Shown one piece after another: positions 4,758 to 9,863 of a stretch of 9,863 nt of DNA (the first letter of the stretch is position 1; each line of letters begins with the position of its first letter). The DNA is from Acidobacteriaceae bacterium. GTDB lineage: Bacteria > Acidobacteriota > Terriglobia > Terriglobales > Acidobacteriaceae. The notes under the pieces are model-generated. The model did not search any database. It was given only the letters and a program-made list of their open reading frames with translations, and was not told the origin of the DNA. The DNA lies in NCBI GenBank assembly GCA_027307295.1, contig DAHUXF010000079.1, positions 1 to 9,863 on the forward strand, given 5' to 3'. Made by a program: the position numbers and the translations under genes.

Positions 4758-7288
4758 TTTGTACGTGCGGAGCCTGCCTGTGCAGTCAGGGGCTGAGCCG
4801 TGATCTGGGGCTTGCCCAGCGCGCCCACAATTTCCCATTGGGAGCCGCTGGTGCTCGCCTTCAATTTGGCTTGCTTGTTCGCCAGAGACATGGTCCCGCT
4901 GATGGTATAGATGCGGTTCTCTGCTTTAAATTTGCTTGGCAGCAGCTTTAATGCCTGCCGGTCAATCTCCAGAGCGCCCTGTGCAGACTGATAATGGAGT
5001 GGCCTGGATGCTTCCAGGATGAGCATCCGCGAGTTTCCGTTTGTCACCTGGAACTCCACGCGCCCACCAGCGCTGGAGAGCATTTCCGCCGTTGACTTGC
5101 CCTCAAAGTGGGCAGAATAACTGATCTGCGACCTTCCCGATATCCATGCGGCAATTTCACCGGCAACTGTGTCCGCGGGCGCAACACGCTCCAGATTCAC
5201 GCCGTCCATTGATCCTGTTCCCGTATAACGCGGCTGTGCGCCGCTCCAATCAATCTTCCACTCGCCCTGGGTCGAACCGCCCCCGACCCTGGCCGCAATA
5301 TGATTGATGACCAGCATGTGATCTCCCGCTTCAATGCGCGCCGCAAACTTTTCCAGCGGGATGTCCGCCACTTTCAATTCAGAGACGCTCAAGCTGCCCA
5401 TGGCACGAAAGTCCGGCAGACGGTTCTCAGAACCAGAGACAAAAGGCAGGCTCCATCCTTTCTCTGAAAAGCCGAGCAGGGCCGCCGCATCGGGCACGGA
5501 CAATGTGTCAAGATGAACGTCAAATTGAAGCGGACAGGGCGTTGAGGCAATACAACTTAAAGGAGAACTCACCGTGCCGGTAAAGGCCACAGGGGAATGC
5601 TCAAACTGTCCGGTGATATTTTTCAGCGCAACTTCTGTATCGGAAATTTTTGCATCCGCTTCGGAAAGCACCAGCCGGTCCTTGACGCCCGGAATCCAGG
5701 CTGTCAGGTTCTGCAGGTGCGCGGTGCCGTGCAGCCGGGGAGGCGCAAAATTCGCCCATGGTCCATTGATATTTAAATCAACCTGCGCGGAAGCTGTGGC
5801 GTTCTGTACCTGCGAGGAAAATCCTGTAACCCTTCCAAATGCCAGCAGCCGTTCCATGGGCACCAGGCCCTTAGCGCTTGCATAGTAACCATTTCCGTCC
5901 ACATTGCCCTGCACCTCAAGCGTGGAAGGGCCCATCTGCACGGAGAACGCGTCAATGGTAAGCGATGTGGGCTGAAATGCCGCTGTAGGCGGCGCTTGTT
6001 TCGTTTTTCGGGTAGCCACAGCCAGCCCCGGTGTGTCCGCCGGTCCAATATGAAAGCGAATCGGGCTCACGGAAAACGGCTTATCCGCCACGGAGGACTG
6101 CGCGATGAAGGGCGTGGTCATCCCCGTGCCATGAAAATCACGGACGCCCGCCCTGGAATGGAAACCAAACGCTGCACTGACCTCACCGGTGGCATTGAAA
6201 TCATCGGGCAGAGAACGCCGGGCATGGCGCGCCGCGGCGGCAACCATGGAAAGAGGTATGCGCGTTGCCACCAGGGAGAGATCATAGTTGCTGGCACTGG
6301 GAGTGGCATGGGCGGTGATCAGAAGGCCTCCGGTCCCCAGCGGCGTATCACATTTCAAACCCAGAACAGACTGGGTGTAGTCGCCCAGGCAGCGCGTCCT
6401 GAGCTGCGGCATGGCATCACGGTTGATATCAAACCTGCGGAAGTTGTTGAGATCAGCCGACGCCGTGATGTGCAGGCTGGCCAGCGGACCAGAGAGCTGC
6501 GCGCTACCACCCAGAGTGCCGCGCCAGCCTTTGTCCTGGCCGAACAGCAGTGCGGAAAACTGCCCCAGCTGCGCCTTGTCCCACGTGACCTGCAGTTTCA
6601 CCGGCATATCATGGAGCGTGGAAGAACGCTGCATATCGCCTTCCAGCCGCACGGTCCCGGTGTCATTCAGGTTCATGTCGGCACGCACAGGCCGGCCTTC
6701 CAAGCGCACGTGCCACAGATTTTCCGCCGCCAGCCAGAAAGCGAAATCCGTGTTGGTAAGGGCGTAAGGCGTCTTCTCCGGGCCGACTTTTAGATTGATC
6801 CGCCCTGCACTGGCTTGAATATAAGGGAACCGCGACCGCTGCTCAGCACGCCGCCTTGCAGTAGGAGCGGAAGGCACCTGTTCCACGCGAAGCAACAATG
6901 ACTCCAGGTTCCAATGGCCATTGGAGTAAACCAGATTCAAGCTCGGCGGAGACGCATCGTCCGTCAGGTTCAGGTTGGCTATCTCCAGGCGTCCCTGCCA
7001 CAATGAGGTCAGCCGGAGATCGGCAGTCACTTTGCCGCACAGCAGCAAAGGTTCGGCGCTGAATGCAGGATCGTCCATCACGCGAAAGTCATAGAGATCA
7101 AATCCCGGACGGGGAAAGAGACGATATTTGACCGAATCTATCCTTACTTCCCGGCCCAGGGCAGCACTGAGCGTGGCAGCCAACCGTTTGCTGAAGCGGG
7201 CGCCATTGATGTTCGGCGGCAGAAAAATGCATAACGCGAGCACAGTCAGCACAACAGCGATGACTTTCTTCCGCTCGAAAAACCTCAT
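4754..7288 (-). CDS. AsmA family protein, periplasmic with N-terminal membrane anchor
   Basis: This is an 844-residue protein. A short basic N terminus (MRFFERKK) leads into one hydrophobic anchor (about 8-25), then an AsmA-type opening with LAATLSAALGREVRIDSVKY and YDFRVMDDPAFSAEPLL. The long remainder is built of repeating beta-strand segments such as DFNATGEVSAAFGF. AsmA-like proteins are anchored in the inner membrane and reach into the periplasm. Several are thought to carry phospholipids toward the outer membrane or to affect outer-membrane assembly, which also indicates a diderm host. The start at 7288 overlaps the stop of the preceding signal peptidase gene (TGATG) and gives a normal anchor. 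An ATG at 7318 would add ten residues and a 31-base overlap and is less likely. It is translationally coupled downstream to the exported protein gene through ATGA. Confidence 0.88.
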   Translation of the reverse strand: MRFFERKKVIAVVLTVLALCIFLPPNINGARFSKRLAATLSAALGREVRIDSVKYRLFPRPGFDLYDFRVMDDPAFSAEPLLLCGKVTADLRLTSLWQGRLEIANLNLTDDASPPSLNLVYSNGHWNLESLLLRVEQVPSAPTARRRAEQRSRFPYIQASAGRINLKVGPEKTPYALTNTDFAFWLAAENLWHVRLEGRPVRADMNLNDTGTVRLEGDMQRSSTLHDMPVKLQVTWDKAQLGQFSALLFGQDKGWRGTLGGSAQLSGPLASLHITASADLNNFRRFDINRDAMPQLRTRCLGDYTQSVLGLKCDTPLGTGGLLITAHATPSASNYDLSLVATRIPLSMVAAAARHARRSLPDDFNATGEVSAAFGFHSRAGVRDFHGTGMTTPFIAQSSVADKPFSVSPIRFHIGPADTPGLAVATRKTKQAPPTAAFQPTSLTIDAFSVQMGPSTLEVQGNVDGNGYYASAKGLVPMERLLAFGRVTGFSSQVQNATASAQVDLNINGPWANFAPPRLHGTAHLQNLTAWIPGVKDRLVLSEADAKISDTEVALKNITGQFEHSPVAFTGTVSSPLSCIASTPCPLQFDVHLDTLSVPDAAALLGFSEKGWSLPFVSGSENRLPDFRAMGSLSVSELKVADIPLEKFAARIEAGDHMLVINHIAARVGGGSTQGEWKIDWSGAQPRYTGTGSMDGVNLERVAPADTVAGEIAAWISGRSQISYSAHFEGKSTAEMLSSAGGRVEFQVTNGNSRMLILEASRPLHYQSAQGALEIDRQALKLLPSKFKAENRIYTISGTMSLANKQAKLKASTSGSQWEIVGALGKPQITAQPLTAQAGSARTK

Positions 7289-8067
7289 CAGTGCACCAAC
7301 CGGAAGACCCGGTTCCAACGGGTAAGGCCAAAAAAGTGAAAGGTCGTGTGCAGAAACGCGGCAATGCGGTCAGGGACCGGCTTGGGTTCGGTGGTCTCTC
7401 CGGGCACATTGAAGGACCAGAAGATCAGCAGGGGCCGGCCTATTACGTTTTTCTTCGGTACAAAACCCCAATAGCGGCTGTCCAGGCTGTTGCCGCGATT
7501 GTCTCCCATGGCAAAGTAGCTGTCAGCGGGCACAACCAGCTCGCCATTGCGGATGTTCTGCAGCATCACCGGGGCCCATCCTTCCGCAATCTGGAACTGG
7601 GTATACGGACTGACGGAGGGAAAATCGTCACGATACGGATCGTCCCCGCTGCTGGGAACAACATAGGGTTCAACCTGACGTTCGCCATTCAGGTAGAGCA
7701 CGCCATTGCGAAGGCGTATCCGGTCGCCGGGGCCAGCCACAATCCGCTTTACCAGATGCAAACCGGGCTCCGCCGGATTGGGCGTGAGAAATACCGCAGT
7801 GTCTCCGCGCTTTAAATCACGATAAGGGAGCAGCCAGCTCAACGGTCCATTTCCCATGGGAATCAGGCGGTCCACAAATACGTGGTAGCCAATCAGGAGG
7901 GTCTTCTCCATAGAAGATGACGGAATCTCAAAGTGCTGCACCACGAACGTCAAAATAAAAAGCCCGACCACCAGCACAGACGCAATGCCGGCGATGGACT
8001 CCGGAGGAGTCTCTTTGGGAGGTTCGGGTTTGCTTTGCTCAGCCTGCTTTGTTTTAGATAAAGACAA
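7288..8067 (-). CDS. lepB: Signal peptidase I paralog C (third in the tandem), TTG start
   Basis: Type I signal peptidases cleave signal peptides from exported proteins at the outer face of the inner membrane with a Ser/Lys dyad. This 259-residue copy has one predicted membrane segment (about 27-45), the catalytic Ser52 in IPSSSMEKTL, the general base Lys107 in VKRIVAGPGDRI, and the GDNRGNSLDSRYWG box at 188-201. It departs from the norm in two places: Ser replaces Gly in the usual PSGSM, and Tyr61 replaces the Asp that follows Gly in the other two copies (GYHVFVDRL). The catalytic residues are intact, so it is probably active, perhaps with altered specificity. No ATG is available before the active site. 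TTG at 8067 has AGGA eight bases upstream. It ends in the RWNRVFRLVH tail shared by all three copies. Confidence 0.94.
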   Translation of the reverse strand: MSLSKTKQAEQSKPEPPKETPPESIAGIASVLVVGLFILTFVVQHFEIPSSSMEKTLLIGYHVFVDRLIPMGNGPLSWLLPYRDLKRGDTAVFLTPNPAEPGLHLVKRIVAGPGDRIRLRNGVLYLNGERQVEPYVVPSSGDDPYRDDFPSVSPYTQFQIAEGWAPVMLQNIRNGELVVPADSYFAMGDNRGNSLDSRYWGFVPKKNVIGRPLLIFWSFNVPGETTEPKPVPDRIAAFLHTTFHFFGLTRWNRVFRLVH

Positions 8068-8075
8068 GATTTTTT

Positions 8076-8079
8076 TCCT
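8076..8079 (-). promoter_or_regulatory. Ribosome-binding site supporting the TTG start of lepB copy C
   Basis: AGGA lies eight bases upstream of TTG at 8067, inside the 27-base gap after the preceding lepB. No ATG or GTG start fits the frame before the membrane segment, so this site supports TTG as the start codon. Confidence 0.65.
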
Positions 8080-8094
8080 GACCTGAAGTTGGGT

Positions 8095-8853
8095 TCAATG
8101 CACCAGATGAAACATGCGGTTCCAGCGCGTCTCGCTAAAAAGATGCGTGACCACATGAAAGAAAAAGCTGATGCGGTCAACTGCGTCCGTACGCTGATAC
8201 TGCGTGGATGGCGTATCAAATGACCAATAAATAAACAGTGGCCGCCCAATGATGTTCCGGCGCGGAATAAAGCCCCAGTAACGGCTGTCCAGACTTACGT
8301 CGCGATGATCGCCCATGCCAAAATAACTGTCCGGAGGGACTACCAGATCTCCATCCTGCATGTGGCTCCTCATCACCAGGGGCCACTCCGGGGTTGCGCC
8401 GAAGGCCCTGCCCTGAGGAAAATTCTCGCGATACTCCTCAAACGTGCCCCGCCGGAGCAGATACGGCTCTTGCAGCGCTTCACCATTTCTGTACACCACG
8501 CCATTTTTGAGATGAATCCGGTCGCCGGGAATTCCCATCACGCGCTTCACCACATACATTCCCGGTTCGCTGGGATGGAGAAACACGATGATATCGCCCC
8601 GTTTGATGTCGCGATACGGCATGATGGGGCCAACATACCCGGCCTTGATGGTCGGCGTAAGGCGGTCCACAAAAACATGGTCGCCGACCAACAGCGTGTT
8701 CTCCATGGAGCCGGAAGGAATCTCAAACGCCTGCATAATAAAAGTAGTAACAAACAAGGCAACAACAATTATGCCCGCAATCCCGGCCAGGGATTCGGTG
8801 CCGCTTTCTTTCTTTTTATCTTCTCTTATGCTGTCGCTTTTTTTTGCGAACAA
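8095..8853 (-). CDS. lepB: Signal peptidase I paralog B (second in the tandem), TTG start
   Basis: This 252-residue paralog has a Lys-rich cytoplasmic N terminus and a membrane segment at about 23-41. The nucleophile Ser49 is in IPSGSMENTLLVGD, and the general base Lys103 is in VKRVMGIPGDRI. The conserved box at 181-194 reads GDHRDVSLDSRYWG, so His and Val replace the two Asn residues seen in the other two copies (GDNRxNS). Catalytic Ser and Lys are kept. The same frame has a stop codon a few codons upstream, and TTG at 8853 has AGGA eight bases upstream, so TTG is the only sensible start. The gap from the previous copy is 31 bases and to the next 27. The C-terminal tail RWNRMFHLVH is shared with the neighbours. 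Confidence 0.95.
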   Translation of the reverse strand: MFAKKSDSIREDKKKESGTESLAGIAGIIVVALFVTTFIMQAFEIPSGSMENTLLVGDHVFVDRLTPTIKAGYVGPIMPYRDIKRGDIIVFLHPSEPGMYVVKRVMGIPGDRIHLKNGVVYRNGEALQEPYLLRRGTFEEYRENFPQGRAFGATPEWPLVMRSHMQDGDLVVPPDSYFGMGDHRDVSLDSRYWGFIPRRNIIGRPLFIYWSFDTPSTQYQRTDAVDRISFFFHVVTHLFSETRWNRMFHLVH

Positions 8854-8861
8854 ATGAAAAG

Positions 8862-8865
8862 TCCT
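8862..8865 (-). promoter_or_regulatory. Ribosome-binding site supporting the TTG start of lepB copy B
   Basis: AGGA is eight bases upstream of TTG at 8853, the same spacing as before the TTG of copy C. It lies in the gap between copies A and B. Confidence 0.65.
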
Positions 8866-8884
8866 GATCTAATTCTTAATCACA

Positions 8885-9721
8885 CTAACGGACAAGACGA
8901 AACATCCGGTTCCATCGGGCCAGCTGCGTAAGATGGGCCAGCATGGGTCCCGAATGCATGAGTTTACCATCGGAGCCGCCCTGCCCTGAGGTTTTCACCG
9001 AGAGATAAATCACCAGGGGCCGCCCCACAATATTGTTCCTGGGCACAAACCCCCAATAACGGCTGTCCGCGCTGTTTTCACGGTTGTCCCCAAGAACAAA
9101 ATATTCATCGCGCGGGACCACCAGTTCCCCATCGCTCACATATTGGACCATTTCGCTGCGCCAGTGCTGGTCTACCTCCCGCGTTGCATTTCTCTGGCGC
9201 GGAAAATTGTCGCGATAGTTGTCATAGCTGCCCGAAATGTGTACCGCATAATCTTCCTGCAGAGAGACGCCGTTGACGTACACCATCTTATTGCGGAGCT
9301 GAATACGGTCACCCGGCAGCCCGATCACGCGTTTCACCACAAATTCCGACGGCTCTACCGGAAAATTAAAAACGATGATGTCTCCGCGTTGAATGCTGCC
9401 ATAAGGCAAAAAGCGCACCGGACTGGCACCGCCGGCAAAGTGCAGTTTATCGACTAAGAGAAAGTCCCCCACCAGCAGCGTATTTTCCATGGACCCGGAA
9501 GGAATCTGAAAAGCCTGGGCCACAAACGTGATCACAAAAATGCTGAAGATCACCACGGTAAAAAATGCCTGAATCCCAAATAACCCGCGCTGATGCTCAC
9601 GGCGTGGAGGGGGCGCAGAACTGGCGGGCACAGCAGACGGCGGGGTGGCCGGCTGCGATTCAACCTTCGTGGCCCCGGGGGCAAGCAAAAGTTCCTGTGG
9701 GGTCTCAGGCTCCCGGTTCAT
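8885..9721 (-). CDS. lepB: Signal peptidase I paralog A (first in the tandem), most canonical copy
   Basis: This 278-residue copy has a longer Pro/Ala/Ser-rich cytoplasmic N terminus (1-45), a membrane segment at about 50-70, Ser77 in IPSGSMENTLLVGD, Lys130 in VKRVIGLPGDRI, and the fully standard GDNRENSADSRYWG box at 211-224. It is the copy closest to the family consensus and is the likely housekeeping enzyme. The start is ATG at 9721, which overlaps the stop of the upstream PheS-like frame as ATGA. GGAG lies five bases upstream within that frame, so translation is probably coupled. The C terminus carries the RWNRMFRLVR tail. Downstream are paralogs B and C, presumably on the same transcript. 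Confidence 0.96.
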   Translation of the reverse strand: MNREPETPQELLLAPGATKVESQPATPPSAVPASSAPPPRREHQRGLFGIQAFFTVVIFSIFVITFVAQAFQIPSGSMENTLLVGDFLLVDKLHFAGGASPVRFLPYGSIQRGDIIVFNFPVEPSEFVVKRVIGLPGDRIQLRNKMVYVNGVSLQEDYAVHISGSYDNYRDNFPRQRNATREVDQHWRSEMVQYVSDGELVVPRDEYFVLGDNRENSADSRYWGFVPRNNIVGRPLVIYLSVKTSGQGGSDGKLMHSGPMLAHLTQLARWNRMFRLVR

Positions 9722-9863
9722 GCGTTCTCCGCTCCGCGCAGGTGCTCCAGCGCCTGCTTGGCGGCATTCAGCAGCTTGCCGACGCGGGCGCGCTCCTCTG
9801 GCTGGAGCTTGCCCATATCCTTGCTGACCTGCGCAAGCACGCCCTTACGCCCCAGAACTTCTA
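9718..9863 (-). CDS. PheS N-terminal-like domain, C-terminal end of a short gene, cut by window edge
   Basis: The 48 visible codons ending at TGA read as the N-terminal coiled-coil domain of phenylalanyl-tRNA synthetase alpha subunit. They contain EVLGRKGVLAQVSKDMGKLQ and then PEERARVGKLLNAAKQALE, which follow the PheS pattern LGKKG...LPPEERPAAG..INEAK. In PheS this tRNA-binding domain is followed by a catalytic core of more than 200 residues. Here the frame stops about 10 residues after the domain, exactly at the lepB start (ATGA). No catalytic core follows in any minus-strand frame, because lepB occupies it. It is therefore either an orphan domain gene or a degraded pheS remnant. The 5' end lies beyond the window. 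The intact frame and overlapping stop-start favour a kept gene, but this is inference. Confidence 0.6.
   Translation of the reverse strand, partial: EVLGRKGVLAQVSKDMGKLQPEERARVGKLLNAAKQALEHLRGAENA

Noticed and set aside
4758..4838. Longer start for the exported protein at 4838
   Set aside because: It would overlap asmA by 85 bases and place the signal peptide internally; the ATG at 4757 with the ATGA overlap fits better.
5996..6793. 265-codon plus-strand open frame opposite asmA
   Set aside because: It is antisense to the AsmA gene, rich in Arg/Gly/His as expected of a shadow frame, and no domain is recognisable.

Overview
The window looks like an ordinary bacterial chromosome segment of moderately high GC, with tightly packed genes, ATGA/TGATG stop-start overlaps and two TTG starts. 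The gene content (a CysD/CysN sulfate-activation pair, a membrane-anchored MutS-family ATPase, an AsmA protein and three tandem type I signal peptidases) suggests a Gram-negative, diderm bacterium. My best guess is an Acidobacteriota (Terriglobia-like) genome, but that is inference from overall character and not from a marker gene.

Layout. Minus strand, 1-1347: cysN (5' part only, cut by the left edge) and complete cysD, overlapping by one base. They encode the two subunits of assimilatory ATP sulfurylase. Upstream of cysD, about 1381-1603 on the minus strand, is a compact regulatory region. It holds an imperfect dyad, a promoter with a perfect TTGACA -35 box, a 25-codon open frame rich in Cys and Met, and a strong intrinsic terminator placed before cysD. 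I read this as a leader-peptide transcription attenuator that makes sulfate activation depend on charged tRNA-Cys (and perhaps tRNA-Met). It is the most interesting element here. The CysD protein is also unusual: it carries a Cys-Cys plus Cys-x-x-Cys set at the places where iron-sulfur APS reductases (CysH) bind their cluster.

Plus strand, 1728-3602: a divergently transcribed MutS-superfamily ATPase with four predicted membrane segments and no mismatch-recognition domain. It converges with the end of the large minus-strand cluster.

Minus strand, 3693-9863: one long co-directional cluster, read from the right edge leftward. It starts with the end of a gene for an orphan PheS N-terminal-like domain, followed by three signal peptidase I paralogs (8885-9721, 8095-8853, 7288-8067). 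Next come an AsmA-family envelope protein (4754-7288), a small exported protein (4113-4757) and a cupin (3693-4064). Most junctions overlap or are 27-48 bases long, so these are probably co-transcribed. The common theme up to the small exported protein is the cell envelope: processing of exported proteins and a large periplasmic AsmA protein. The cupin may be a passenger.

No rRNA, tRNA, CRISPR array, insertion sequence or prophage feature was seen. The non-coding stretches are 1348-1727 (described above), 3603-3692 and 4065-4112 (nothing convincing), and the short gaps between the signal peptidase genes.
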